DNA from: Pseudomonas sp. BSw22131
GTDB lineage: Bacteria > Pseudomonadota > Gammaproteobacteria > Pseudomonadales > Pseudomonadaceae
Length of the DNA: 64,000 bases
Reading direction: 5' to 3'
Assembly: GCF_026810445.1 (NCBI RefSeq)
Contig: NZ_CP113949.1
Coordinates: 2,108,001-2,172,000 of the forward strand
Shown here: in pieces, positions 34,672 to 44,068 of the stretch
How the letters are laid out: every line of letters begins with the position of its first letter
Numbering within the stretch: the stretch's first letter is position 1
Notes under the pieces: generated by a model
What the model saw: only the letters and a program-made list of their open reading frames with translations
Told to the model about the DNA's origin: nothing
The model's database searches: none
Translations under genes and position numbers: made by a program

Positions 34672-35055
34672 TTAGGCCGGATTGTCAGTAGCCGGGCTGG
34701 TCGCCAGCCGACGCTTGACGGCATCTACCACTTCATCGATGTCGAACGGTTTTTCAAACACGTTGAAAAACAGATCCGGCCTCGCTTTGCCCAGATGAGC
34801 CTGCGCGCCGCTCATAAGGATCATCGGCGTCATTTCCATGCCTGGACGCCGGCGCACCGCTTCAGCGAGTTCGATTCCGTTCATGCCAGGCATCATGTAG
34901 TCGGTGATGATCAGCTCTGGCGATTCCCGGTTGAGAATATCCAGCGCTTTCTGGCCGCTACCCGCCTTGACCGTCAGATAACCTTCGTCTTCCAGCGCGT
35001 AGCTCAAAATGTCTGCGATCAGGTACTCGTCGTCGATTATCAGAACGGTCGTCAT
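34672..35055 (-). CDS. Receiver-domain-only response regulator
   Basis: A 127-residue single-domain CheY-like protein. The acidic pocket (IIDDEY), phospho-acceptor aspartate (ELIITDYMMPGMNG), the MSGAQ segment with the conserved Ser/Thr, and the lysine in FEKPFD are all present. With no output domain it must act by protein contact. It lies 63 bases after the KaiC-like gene on the same strand, so the pair probably formed one unit; KaiC-like proteins in other bacteria are often linked to two-component partners. No histidine kinase is adjacent. With its neighbour broken, its role here is unclear. Confidence 0.9.
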   Translation of the reverse strand: MTTVLIIDDEYLIADILSYALEDEGYLTVKAGSGQKALDILNRESPELIITDYMMPGMNGIELAEAVRRRPGMEMTPMILMSGAQAHLGKARPDLFFNVFEKPFDIDEVVDAVKRRLATSPATDNPA

Positions 35056-35118
35056 TTTGCCCTCATTCGGCTCATTGCCGCATGGTCAGGCAAACATGAC
35101 GCCGAGCACTGCGATGGT

Positions 35119-36527
35119 TCAGTCGCCGATTGCATGCTGGGAAACCTTTTTGACGTCTATACCTTGGTGGCTGATGACAACCTCTAGCAGGGACGGGTCA
35201 TAGGCACTGTCCCTTATCTTAAGTATGGACAACAGCCTCTTTAGTTCAGCCGTATGCTGGTCAAATCTGATCAGCAGCAGGTTGTCGACGATTCCGGAAA
35301 GGTTCGGTGCCGGGGCGTCGATATGCGAGCCCAGCAGACTTTGCACCTCCCATGAGGCCATCACGGTGACGCCGCGCCCGCGAAGTTCGCTCATCAGCGC
35401 CGTAAACAAATCGATGACTCGGCCTTTATCGGCGGCCACCTGGGCCATTCCGCCCAGGCTGTCGATGAACACTCGCTTGACGTTTTTCTCGTCGACGATC
35501 TTCAGTAGTTCGAACGCCAGCTTGTCAATAAGCCCGGCGGTGCTGGGGTTCCAGGCAATTGTCAAAGCGCCTTGCGCTTCCATCGCCCGAAAGTCGCGGC
35601 CCAGTGCCGACGCCTTGATCCGCAAGCGCTGCGGTGTTTCGTAGAAGCCGAAATGCAGGCCCGGCGCGTTTGGGGTGCACTCGCTCAGAACTGAATGCCG
35701 CATGAGGTCTTGCCAGAGCCCGACGGCCCGGCGAGCAATGTCACCGAAGAAGAAACCAGCCCCCCACCGATCAGCGTATCCAGCGTCGGCATGCCGCTGG
35801 GCACATGGGTCAGTGAGGCTTCGTCGTTCAGCGGGGGAGGGGGCAACACGCTTTCAAGGCGTGGATAGACCACGATGCCGCAGTCGTCGATTTCGAACTC
35901 GTGGATCCCGGAGATTGCACCGCTGCCACGGGTTTTGCGCAGTTTGATACGGCGCACGGTCCTGGGGCCGATGGACTCTTCGCCCATCTCGATGACGCCG
36001 TCGACCATCGTGTGTTCCGGGCTGCCGTCGTCCAGCTGCGAGCTGGTGAGGAACAGCACCGTACAGCCTGCGAATGCGGCATGGCCTTGCAGTTCGGAAA
36101 TGAATTTCTTGGTGTCGATGGCCGACTCTGCCTTGGAGCGCGCGTTGAGCAAGCCGTCAACGATCATCACAGTGGACTTCTGGCGCGTGATCTCTCGTCG
36201 CAGCAGCTTGACGACGTCGTCGAGCCCATCGTTTTCAAGCGTGTCGAACGCGCTGACAAACTGAATATCGGCGCCGATTTTGGTCCTGTCGAAAAAGCTC
36301 AGCGTTGAGAGAAACTGAAACAGTCGCTCGTGCGGCTCTGCCAACAAGGTGGCGAACAGCACGCGTCCGCCGTTTTTGATGTGGTTGAACCCGAGTTGGT
36401 TGGCAAGAATGGTTTTGCCTGAGCCCGGGCGACCCTGAATGATGTAAGAGGCGCCAGCGACGAAGCCGCCCTTCAACAGCGTATCGAGCCCTTCAATTCC
36501 GCTTTGAAGGCGTTTTAGCTGATTCAA
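35119..36527 (-). pseudogene. KaiC-like double-ATPase gene split by a one-base frameshift
   Basis: The N-terminal 280 codons give an intact first RecA-like domain (Walker A GRPGSGKT near residue 32) and the start of a second (GPSGSGKT near 270), ending CGIQF-stop at 35685. The other frame continues at once with LSECTPNAPGLHFGFYETP and runs 190 residues to 35119. Restoring one T in CAGTTC(T)TGAGC rejoins them into about 467 residues, the length of KaiC-like proteins. In the second domain the KaiC phosphorylation pair Ser-Thr aligns with Ser-Gly (NLSGIVD), so phosphocycling would be partial at best. The first half alone could still be translated. A sequencing error is the main alternative. Confidence 0.85.
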
Positions 36528-36971
36528 AATTAAGCCCTCTGCTGGTGTTGATCAGCATCCTGAGACGAGCGAGACATTTCGCGCTTTTGCGTGGCCGCTA
36601 TTCTTCCGTGTTTGCGGCCTGTTTCCAAGCTTTTGATGGTAAATCGGCCAGTTCCCGGCAAGTCTCTTTGATTCCGAGACTGCAGAGTGACTGGGGCGCT
36701 TCTTCAGGGTTGAGGGATAAAATTGACGATGCAGAATGGCGCCAATGTTCAGCTTGTTCATTTGAGCGGGGATCAACCAAGATGACACTCAAATGAATAT
36801 ATGTTGCGCCTTTTGTCCGGGTTTCAGGCACGCATTGGGCGCCAACCTGTCAGTGAGGATCTCCCGCGACCGTGAGCTGGACCCGGACGTTTTTGGTGAG
36901 GAATTATTAGAGCCGGGCTACCAGCGCGTTGACCGGATTGCCGCCGTTGAATTGATTGTCACACAACGCGG
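36528..36971. other. Gene-poor gap between KaiC-like gene and adhesin remnant
   Basis: 444 bases with no gene I can support. Short frames on both strands (for example plus 36793-36975, ending RVDRIAAVELIVTQRG) lack good ribosome binding sites. That plus-strand tail has a protein-like composition and could be a fragment of something lost. The minus-strand side carries stop-ridden sequence beyond the end of the adhesin frame. Confidence 0.5.
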
Positions 36972-37598
36972 CTAAACGCTCTGGCTCGCACGTCGCGCAG
37001 ATGGTGACCTTGATTTAAAACCGTACCGCGGGCACGGGCGGATCGAGGGTGACGATGAACGTGCCATTGGCCGCAACAGTACCGCTCCATTCTCGTCACG
37101 GACTGTGACCGTGTCGCCCGCTTCGCCCTTGCCAGACACCACTGCGCCGTTCGGGCTCCCCACCACATCCGCCACCTCCGACGCGGCAGCTGCGCCGCCC
37201 ACACCCAGTAATCCAAGACCGGCGATGGCAAATGTCGGCGTCGCGCTGCCAATCACGCCGGCGTCGGCCAGTAGCGTATCCAGCGAAGAAATTTCATCGA
37301 AGGTGAAGCCGTTGAAGGCGTCGGCACTGTATTCGGCCTGCCAAAGGGTGCCGTCTTCAGACTGGAACACCATGTCGCTGCGCACCCCGTTGGGGTCCGT
37401 GTTGAAAAAATTGGAAACCGTTACGCGTTCGCCGGATTTGAGTACAACGGTGAGGTCCTGGCCACTTCGGCTGACCGACGCGACGTGGCTCGGGGCCACG
37501 GGCATTTGTACGACGCGGGTACGAGAAAGCTGGAGGTTGCCCCAGGCATTGGCAGAGATTTCAGACGTGGCTTTATCGGCGACTAGGATGTTGTCCAT
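36972..37598 (-). pseudogene. N-terminal remnant of a large BapA-type surface adhesin
   Basis: The first 110 or so residues match the BapA/LapF-type prefix domain: VAPSHVASVSRSGQDLTVVL, SGERVTVSNFFNTD and QAEYSADAFNGFTF. Then come a Gly/Ala-rich segment and the first bacterial Ig-like repeat (GEAGDTVTVRDENGA). At that point the frame is lost: the next frame continues GTVAANGTFIVTLDPPVP, as an Ig repeat should, after one missing base near 37080, and reaches TAA at 37015-37017. Intact relatives run to thousands of residues with many repeats and a type I secretion signal; none of that is here. The rest has evidently been deleted. Confidence 0.8.
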
Positions 37599-38244
37599 AA
37601 CGGCTCCTGCCTTTCCGCGCTTGCCACTGCCAGACTGCGGGTGTCCTGGCCTGCCCTTGAGTAGAGGTCACTCAAACGAGTGATTTCGGTCGGTTTTTAG
37701 TGTTGCCAGGTGCGTTGTTTTCGCACTCATCCGGATAACCTTTGTTATAGCAAAGGATTTTATTTTGGCGGACGGCCCCGATCGCCCAAGGCGAGGCAGA
37801 TCCTGGGCTGCAGGGTTTGTTAAACGTCGGGACCGTCTATTTTTGTGCTGAAAATCGATGACGAAACGCCCGCATCGTCCAGCGTGGCCGGGAATGTAGG
37901 ACGACCACTTGCTCCCAAGCAAAAAGACAAATTAAACCTCTTGATGGCGTTGGGTTTTTGGCGTGATTTTTGGTGGAAATTTGATGAGTGGTCATATGAG
38001 GGTATCCGATCAGGATAATTTCCTCCCGCTTCAGCTCCTGACAGTAGCGGTACAGAGCTCGTATAAACCCAAACGGACAACCCTTCATCTGGGTGGCGGG
38101 TAGGTATTTTCCAACTGGGAAGCGAGCAATTTCATCGAAGGCTGTAGGCAACATCGCCATGGATTAGGAGGCAAAGTGCTGGCCCCCGGAATCGCAAAGG
38201 GCAGGCAAACTCGCTTTCTTTTCAAAACGTTAGGTAGTGGCTGA
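37599..38244. other. Gene-poor, AT-richer gap
   Basis: 646 bases upstream of the adhesin remnant. The longest frame (minus 37837-38160, about 107 codons) has no ribosome binding site and no recognised similarity. The region could hold the old adhesin promoter plus debris. AT-rich tracts here are plausible binding targets for MvaT, encoded 500 bases further on; that is inference. Confidence 0.5.
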
Positions 38245-38574
38245 ATGCGGATATTTGTGGTTGTCGTCGCGCTGGGAAGTTTGTCCGGGATCGTCTGTAC
38301 AGCGCAGGCGAGGGCGCTGACGAGCCATGACCGTTACATCTGTAATTGGGGTTCTTCCGTTGCTGGATCGGCGCAGGCCGCCAAGCTTTCCCGCGTTTCT
38401 CTTTACGGCGCACGCAACAAGGTCCAGGCCCGCAAATACCCCCAGCCCTGGATGCGCATGATGGCCCTGGGGATCACGGAACAGACGTACGACAGCGCGT
38501 CGCGGCTAAAACCTGCAGCCGTCCGGCAAACCTATTATGAAGACTGCATCAAACACGAAATGGCGCGTCGGTAA
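38245..38574 (+). CDS. Small secreted protein of unknown function
   Basis: A 109-residue protein with a signal peptide (MRIFVVVVALGSLSGIVCTAQA, cleaved near residue 23). The mature part is basic with two cysteines (YICNWG and YYEDCIKH) that could form a disulfide. No family recognised. The ribosome binding site is weak (TAGGTAGTGG). It lies between the decayed adhesin region and the MvaT gene. Confidence 0.6.
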   Translation: MRIFVVVVALGSLSGIVCTAQARALTSHDRYICNWGSSVAGSAQAAKLSRVSLYGARNKVQARKYPQPWMRMMALGITEQTYDSASRLKPAAVRQTYYEDCIKHEMARR

Positions 38575-38718
38575 TGGAAGGCAGGTACATGTGGGGCCTC
38601 GAAGGTTTAAACATGACATGTTCTTAATTTGAATTAATAACGGATGACTCTTGGCTATTCAGGCGTTAGCATTGCCTGTGCGTAACGCGCTCCCACTAAT
38701 GTCAATGGAAAATACTCA

Positions 38719-39090
38719 ATGTCTCGTCTCGCTGAATTTCGCAAACTCGAACAGCAACTCGCTCAGCATCTGGCAGAACTTGAATCTCTTAAAAATGATT
38801 CCGGTCTGCAAAAGGAAATTGAATTCGAGACCAAACTTCGCGCACTGTTGGGCGAGTACAGCTTCAGCCTGAAAGACGTCATCAATATTCTCGATCCAAA
38901 CGCCGGTCGCCGCACACAGGCCCAGGCCGTTGCTCCGGTCAAAGCGCAGCGTAAAGCGCGTGACATGAAGGTCTACAAAAACCCGCACACCGGTGAACTG
39001 GTAGAAACCAAAGGCGGCAACCACAAGCTGCTCAAGCAGTGGAAAGCCGAACACGGCGCAGACACTGTTGAATCGTGGCGCTCGCACTGA
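38719..39090 (+). CDS. MvaT-family H-NS-like nucleoid protein
   Basis: A 123-residue xenogeneic silencer of the Pseudomonas MvaT/MvaU family. The N-terminal half (about 1-60) is a coiled coil for oligomerisation (LAEFRKLEQQLAQHLAELESL). A basic linker (AQRKARDMKVYKNPH) leads to the AT-hook-like DNA-binding region with GELVETKGGNHKLLKQWKAEHG, the segment that enters the minor groove of AT-rich DNA. It represses acquired and virulence genes. Pseudomonads usually carry several paralogues. It is monocistronic, ending in a strong terminator, and sits beside an AT-richer decayed region. Confidence 0.92.
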   Translation: MSRLAEFRKLEQQLAQHLAELESLKNDSGLQKEIEFETKLRALLGEYSFSLKDVINILDPNAGRRTQAQAVAPVKAQRKARDMKVYKNPHTGELVETKGGNHKLLKQWKAEHGADTVESWRSH

Positions 39091-39097
39091 TTCACCG

Positions 39098-39125
39098 AAG
39101 CCGCATTCGTGCGGCTTTCTTTTTA
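39098..39125 (+). terminator. Rho-independent terminator of the mvaT-type gene
   Basis: A perfect 8-bp stem (AAGCCGCA/TGCGGCTT) closed by a TTCG tetraloop and followed by TCTTTTT, eight bases after the stop codon. Confidence 0.92.
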
Positions 39126-39353
39126 CTCGGCTCATCCCGCTGATGTGCTGATGTGCTGATGTAACGCGTTGTTTCTTAGCCTCGACTGTTTTGCAACGAA
39201 GCAGTTGATCGACGACGCATTGATCCGTAGCCCCGCCGTACAAAAAATTCCTGTACGGCGGCGCTGCGTTGATCGACAACTTCACAATCAATCAATTTCA
39301 AACAGCCAGGGTAACCGGTACTGATACGCGGGCGACGCAGCCCTCGGTGTGTA

Positions 39354-39779
39354 TCAGAATTTGAATGCTTGACGACCAATCAGCAGCCAATGGCCGTTCT
39401 GTTTTTGCCAGATCTGGAAGTTCTCTATTTCGGTGGGGACTTTTTTTCCGCTGTTATTGGCCTGGGCGGAGAAATGGTTGCGCACCAGCGCGGTGTCGCC
39501 GCTCATGGTGATTTTCTGATTGAGCATTTTCAGGTCGTCAAAGCCGCTGACACCGGTGTCAATATCAGCAATGAATTCCTTCTTTGTTTGAATTTTGCCG
39601 CTGGAATGTCCGTATGTAAGGTTGTCTGCCGTCAGGGCCTCAAGCGCAGGAATGTCGTGATGCCACATGGCTTGTGTGAGTTTGTCGACAGCAATGGCAA
39701 CGTCCTCTTCGGCTGTCGCTGCGGCAACATAGCCGCTGAACAAGCAGAGAAAACCAACCAGCAGTTTGACGCGTGTCAT
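39354..39779 (-). CDS. Secreted NTF2-like (DUF4440) protein
   Basis: A 141-residue protein with a signal peptide (1 to about 20, ending YVAAA) and a single NTF2-like cone fold: AIAVDKLTQAMWHHDIPALEALTADNLTYGH opens the domain and NFQIWQKQNGHWLLIGRQAFKF closes it. Such domains bind small molecules or act as isomerases; the ligand is unknown. The start at 39779 follows AAGGAAG. Monocistronic on the minus strand. Confidence 0.82.
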   Translation of the reverse strand: MTRVKLLVGFLCLFSGYVAAATAEEDVAIAVDKLTQAMWHHDIPALEALTADNLTYGHSSGKIQTKKEFIADIDTGVSGFDDLKMLNQKITMSGDTALVRNHFSAQANNSGKKVPTEIENFQIWQKQNGHWLLIGRQAFKF

Positions 39780-39928
39780 GGGAACTTCCTTATTGTTGTG
39801 ATGAGTGCCATCGGGCGTAGCCCGCTCGTATGTCATCATACAACTGTAAGGGGAAGCAATCGCCCGGCCAATCGGCAATAGTTTTACCGAAACGCCCGCC
39901 GTTGCAGCGGGCGACGTCCTACGCGGCG

Positions 39929-41032
39929 CTATGCGTTATCGAGCGAGCGCGGTTCGTGCATCGGACACCTGTTGTGCTGACTGCGAAACCCGGCAGAGTG
40001 CTGATACGAAGGTTTGCGCACCCGGTTCACCCCGCCCAACGGGCGGTGAGCGGCCAGGCCATGCCAAGGGCTGAAGCTCATGCCCTCGTCAATTTCCTGC
40101 CTGCGCGATTCGGTCCACGAGCCCTGACGCGGCACCTCAATGCGCGCCACGGTGATGAACGGGCTCAGCTCTTCCGGCCATGCCACCGAAGCATCCTCGA
40201 TGGGCATCTTCTCCAGGTCGGTTGCCAACTGCACACGCACTTCCCAGGTCGCGTCGTTATTGGCAAAGAAGGCCTGCACGGCCTCACGCAGACCGTCGGG
40301 TTTCCCATCCAGGTCGATCTTCTTGTCGGTCAGTTCTGTCAGATTCGGAGAGACCGGGACGACGCTGATCTTGGCGTAATAAGGGCCGTACAGCAGCGGT
40401 ACCACCGTGTTGAAGGTCTCGCCCAGAATGTGCGTGAGCGGGTGTCCACCCAGGCTTTTCAGCGTTCCGCTCTCGCCACCGACCGCTTCCACGGCCGACT
40501 CGATGCCACGCAGCACGGCAGACATTGCCTTCTTGGTACCCGGCATTTTGTCGGTGGTCTTGGCCAGCATCTTCAGGGTCTTCAAAAACGCTTTGGGGTC
40601 CGGGGCGGTGAAAGCATTGGCGTTCTGCATGACAAAATCCTGCGTCACCAGACCTTCCATCCCCGGCAGGCGATCGCCTTCGACGCCGACGATCTTGATC
40701 GCCAGCCCACGCGGCGTGGACACCTCGTCATCCAGAATATCGCCGGGATTGGTCGAGAAACGCATCGCCACCGGTAACGATCCGGGTTTTGCAAAAGCGC
40801 CTTGTGCCAGCGTCGGCGCCAGGCCTTCGAGCACGTGAATCGTGCCGCGCAACAGGCCATGCGCCTTGGCATGCACGCTGCGTATGGCGTGGCCCGAATC
40901 CTGGTAGGTGGTTTCGAGGATGGTGTGCATCGCGTCGACCAACTCCTGGCTGGTTTGCGCTTCGTCTTCGGGAATCTGTTCGAATGAAGGTTGGAACATC
41001 AACGGTTGAACATTGCTGTTAATCACGGTCAT
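39929..41032 (-). CDS. Catalase-related heme protein
   Basis: A 367-residue protein of the small catalase-like family (SrpA and relatives). The active histidine is in RSVHAKAHG, a distal asparagine candidate in QDFVMQNANAF, and the VAMRFSTNPGD segment matches 'vRFS...g'. Toward the C-terminus RVRKPSY gives the RxxxY arrangement that carries the heme-ligating tyrosine. It lacks the C-terminal flavodoxin domain and the N-terminal arm of classical catalases and shows no signal peptide. Function may be peroxide or organic peroxide removal rather than high-rate catalase activity. It lies about 130 bases after the manganese transporter gene on the same strand. Confidence 0.85.
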   Translation of the reverse strand: MTVINSNVQPLMFQPSFEQIPEDEAQTSQELVDAMHTILETTYQDSGHAIRSVHAKAHGLLRGTIHVLEGLAPTLAQGAFAKPGSLPVAMRFSTNPGDILDDEVSTPRGLAIKIVGVEGDRLPGMEGLVTQDFVMQNANAFTAPDPKAFLKTLKMLAKTTDKMPGTKKAMSAVLRGIESAVEAVGGESGTLKSLGGHPLTHILGETFNTVVPLLYGPYYAKISVVPVSPNLTELTDKKIDLDGKPDGLREAVQAFFANNDATWEVRVQLATDLEKMPIEDASVAWPEELSPFITVARIEVPRQGSWTESRRQEIDEGMSFSPWHGLAAHRPLGGVNRVRKPSYQHSAGFRSQHNRCPMHEPRSLDNA

Positions 41033-41163
41033 GGAGGCTACTCATTCAGGTTGATCTGGAAGCAGGCGTGATCCAGTTCTGACAGGCGTCTACGCGCCTG
41101 ATTCTTGGCTGACTTAGCCGTGCTCAAGCGGTTCAGTGGAGTTGGCGAGCGTGATTCTTGAGG

Positions 41164-42492
41164 TCAGTCACGGAACATGCCGATCAGAAGAATCAGGTTC
41201 AGGACGACGATCAGCGTCGCGATGGACCATGCGCACACAGTGAGCGTCCGGCCCGTCACCAGTGCGCCCATCAGTTGCTTGTCCGAGACGAAACGCACCA
41301 GCGGAATCACCGCGAACGGCAGTTGCATCGACAGAATGACCTGGCTTAACACCAGCAGCTTTGCGGTGCCCTCGGAGCCGTAGATAAGCGTGACCACGAT
41401 CACCGGGATGATCGCCAGACCCCGTGTGACCAGACGCCTGGCCCAGCCAGGAATCTTCAGCCGTAAAAAGCCTTCCATCACGATCTGTCCGGCCAGCGTG
41501 GCAGTGACCGTGGAGTTGATCCCGGAGGCCAGCAGGGCAACAGCGAACAAGGTGGACGCCAGCGCTACGCCAAGCATGGGCGACAGCAGGTGATAAGCCT
41601 GCTCGATCTCGACCACGTCGGTCTTGCCGGCCTTGTGAAACACCGTGGCGGCGGTGATCAGGATCGCGGCATTGACGAACAGCGCCAGCATCAGCGCTAT
41701 GGTGCTGTCCGTCACGGCCCAGCGCAGGCCGGTCTTGCGCCCGGCGTCGGTGCGCGGGTAGGCGCGGGTCTGAACGATGGAGGAGTGCAGGTAGAGGTTA
41801 TGCGGCATGACCGTGGCGCCGATGATGCCGATTGCCAGGTACAGCGCCGCCGGATTGGTGATGATTTCTGACCGCGGGATGAACCCGTTGAACACTTCGC
41901 TCAGCACCGGATCGGCGAGGAACATCTGGATGGCGAAGCAGGCAAAAATGATCGTCAGCAGCGCGATCACGAACGCTTCAAGCGCGCGGAAGCCCCGGCC
42001 CATCAGCAGCAGAATGAGGAACACATCGACAGCCGAGATCACCGCGCCCCACACCAACGGGATATCAAACAGCAGGTTCAAGGCAATCGCGGTGCCGATC
42101 ACCTCAGCCAGGTCGCAGGCGATGATCGCGATTTCGCAGGCCAGCCACAACGCGATGCACACCGGGCGGCTGTAGCGCTCGCGACAGGCGCGTGCCAGGT
42201 CCCAGCCGGTGGCAATGCCGAGCCGGGCCGACAGTGCCTGAAGCACAATGGCCATCAGGTTGGACAGCAGGATCACCGACAGCAGCATGTAGCCAAACTG
42301 CGAGCCACCTGCGATGTCCGTGGCCCAGTTGCCTGGGTCCATGTAGCCAACGGCAACCATGTAGCCGGGACCGGTAAAAGCCAGCAGGCGCTTGAACCAG
42401 TTGCCCGTCTGCGGCAGCGCAATGCTGGCGCTCATCATGCCGCCGCCCAGAGCTGATTCAGGAGCATGCACTTCGTGTTTGCGTTCTGGCAT
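41164..42492 (-). CDS. mntH: Nramp-type manganese/divalent metal transporter
   Basis: A 442-residue inner-membrane proton-coupled Mn(II) importer with about eleven helices. The signature ligands are present: [11 protein letters not shown] in helix 1 (Asp-Pro-Gly-Asn) and [14 protein letters not shown] in helix 6 (Met-Pro-His). Length is normal. Manganese supports superoxide dismutase and peroxide resistance, which fits the neighbouring catalase-related gene on the same strand downstream. I found no clear MntR, Fur or yybP-ykoY-type leader in the short 67-base space before it, so it could depend on a promoter further upstream. Confidence 0.93.
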   Translation of the reverse strand: MPERKHEVHAPESALGGGMMSASIALPQTGNWFKRLLAFTGPGYMVAVGYMDPGNWATDIAGGSQFGYMLLSVILLSNLMAIVLQALSARLGIATGWDLARACRERYSRPVCIALWLACEIAIIACDLAEVIGTAIALNLLFDIPLVWGAVISAVDVFLILLLMGRGFRALEAFVIALLTIIFACFAIQMFLADPVLSEVFNGFIPRSEIITNPAALYLAIGIIGATVMPHNLYLHSSIVQTRAYPRTDAGRKTGLRWAVTDSTIALMLALFVNAAILITAATVFHKAGKTDVVEIEQAYHLLSPMLGVALASTLFAVALLASGINSTVTATLAGQIVMEGFLRLKIPGWARRLVTRGLAIIPVIVVTLIYGSEGTAKLLVLSQVILSMQLPFAVIPLVRFVSDKQLMGALVTGRTLTVCAWSIATLIVVLNLILLIGMFRD

Positions 42493-42559
42493 TGATGCTC
42501 ACTTGAGGGCCAATGAATAGCGGGAGTCGGTGAAAAAACGGCCCGTTCCTTGTGGGGTA

Positions 42560-43225
42560 TCAACCCATGGCATGCGGCTCGGCCAGTGATTTCAGGTAAT
42601 CACCAAAGCCTTCGCGACAGCGACAACTTTTCCTCGCACTGGTAGTGACCTGATTGACGGCGGTCCAGGTGATGACGGCGCCGGTGCGCTCCAGGTCTTC
42701 GATCAGGCGCACGTCCTCATGGGCGGCGAGGGCTCGAAAGCCTCCGGCTTTGACGTAAGCATCGGCGCTGACGCCCAGATTTGCGCCGTGGATATGACGA
42801 TGGCCGTCCATCGGAGTGTAGTGCGCATCATATTGCTCGCGCACCGAGCCAGAATGCTCGGACCAATCGCTGACCTGCACCACCCCACACACGGCGTCGG
42901 TGCCAAAACCCACTTGGTGCGCGAGCCACGAATAGGGCACAACGGTATCGGCATCGGTGAAGGCCAGCCACGTGGCGCCTCGGGCAAGCATCATTTCAGC
43001 ACCTGCAGCGCGGGTCATCCCGACGTTGCGATGTTGACAGGTGTGCACCAGCACGTCGTGACGCAGTGCCACGTGCAACGAGGCGTCGTCGCAGTCATCC
43101 AGCACGATCAGAATTTCAACGGCTACGTTCGCCAGGTGTTGATGCGCGGAGGCGGCCTGCAACGACTTGATGCAGGCGTCCAGAACCAGTTCTTCGTTAT
43201 GGGCAGGGACAATGATTGCGATCAT
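42560..43225 (-). CDS. Family 2 glycosyltransferase
   Basis: A 221-residue cytoplasmic GT-A enzyme. It opens with IAIIVPAHNEE, contains ILIVLDDCDD and the metal/nucleotide-binding TDADTVVPYSW, and has a late ALAAHEDVRLIEDLERTG segment with the catalytic acid. From memory such a transferase in pseudomonads often sits in a small cluster with a PIG-L deacetylase, a methyltransferase and an acyl-CoA dehydrogenase; none is present here, so this may be a cluster survivor. Donor and acceptor sugars are unknown. It starts 150 bases after the hairpin that ends the PfpI-like gene. Confidence 0.85.
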   Translation of the reverse strand: MIAIIVPAHNEELVLDACIKSLQAASAHQHLANVAVEILIVLDDCDDASLHVALRHDVLVHTCQHRNVGMTRAAGAEMMLARGATWLAFTDADTVVPYSWLAHQVGFGTDAVCGVVQVSDWSEHSGSVREQYDAHYTPMDGHRHIHGANLGVSADAYVKAGGFRALAAHEDVRLIEDLERTGAVITWTAVNQVTTSARKSCRCREGFGDYLKSLAEPHAMG

Positions 43226-43334
43226 CGGCGAGTCTCGTCGCGGCGCAAGCGACTATCGCGTTGGCCTACCGATGTCGACTTGCTCTGCTCAATATTCGTT
43301 TCAAGTATTTGATTTTTGGCAGACCGAACAGCCA

Positions 43335-43364
43335 AAGGGCATGCGCGTCGGGTCGCATGCCCTT
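43335..43364. terminator. Hairpin after the PfpI-like gene
   Basis: AAGGGCATGCG and CGCATGCCCTT form a perfect 11-bp stem 14 bases past the minus-strand stop at 43378. The T-tract is short (TTT), but position and stability fit a terminator. Confidence 0.7.
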
Positions 43365-43377
43365 GATTGATTAACGC

Positions 43378-43941
43378 TTAGGCAGCGGAAACCGCTTTGG
43401 CGATGGCCTCGTTGAAGGCAGGCAAATCGTCGGGATTGCGCGACGTGATCAGAGTCCAGCCGTTGGCCGGGCACTCTTTCACCTGCTCATCGACCCATTT
43501 CGCAGCGCCGGCGTTTTCCAGGTCCAGGCGCACGCTCGGGTACGAAGTCAGTGTTTTACCTGCGATCACGCCAGCGTTGATCAGCAGCCATGGGCCGTGG
43601 CAGATCGCAGCAACGGTTTTGCCAGCATCGGTGAAGGCTTTGACCAGCGCTTGTGCATCGGCGTCCTGACGAATGGTGTCAGCGTTGACGGTGCCGCCCG
43701 GGATCACCAGCGCATGGAAATCAGCAGCATTGAGGCCAGCGAGTTTGCTGTCGGAGTCGACGGTTTTATCTTTCTCGGTATCACCCACGAACGTTTGCGT
43801 GGTGCCGCCTTCGATTGACGCGTGAGTGACCGTGGCGCCGAAGCCGCGCAGTGCTTCCAGAGGCTTGACCAGCTCATCGCGTTCAATGCCGGTGTTGGAG
43901 GTGATGATGAGGATTTTCTTGCCTTGCAGTTGGGTGCTCAT
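43378..43941 (-). CDS. PfpI/YhbO-type DJ-1 family protein
   Basis: A 187-residue cytoplasmic protein, the short PfpI form: IERDELVKPLEALRGFGATVTHAS, FHALVIPGGTVNADTIR with the conserved glycine elbow region, and AAICHGPWLLINAG with the nucleophilic cysteine followed by His-Gly-Pro. Members act as glyoxalases or stress-protection proteins; the claimed protease activity is weak in bacteria. The window has a second, larger DJ-1 protein at 16426-17109. The gene appears monocistronic; GAGGGAAA precedes the ATG at 43941. Confidence 0.88.
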   Translation of the reverse strand: MSTQLQGKKILIITSNTGIERDELVKPLEALRGFGATVTHASIEGGTTQTFVGDTEKDKTVDSDSKLAGLNAADFHALVIPGGTVNADTIRQDADAQALVKAFTDAGKTVAAICHGPWLLINAGVIAGKTLTSYPSVRLDLENAGAAKWVDEQVKECPANGWTLITSRNPDDLPAFNEAIAKAVSAA

Positions 43942-44068
43942 TGCGTTGTTTCCCTCGTAGTGGATGCGGTCGCTGCCGACTTGTTTTTCGGCGGCGCTGA
44001 CAGTGGGAGGGAATTACAAAAGGGAAAGTTCAGCCCGATTGACCGAGCTGTAATCGCGCCAGGACGTG

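Noticed and set aside
36545..36831. Three overlapping 77-83 codon frames between the KaiC-like gene and the adhesin remnant
   Set aside because: They conflict with each other, have no ribosome binding sites and show no family resemblance.
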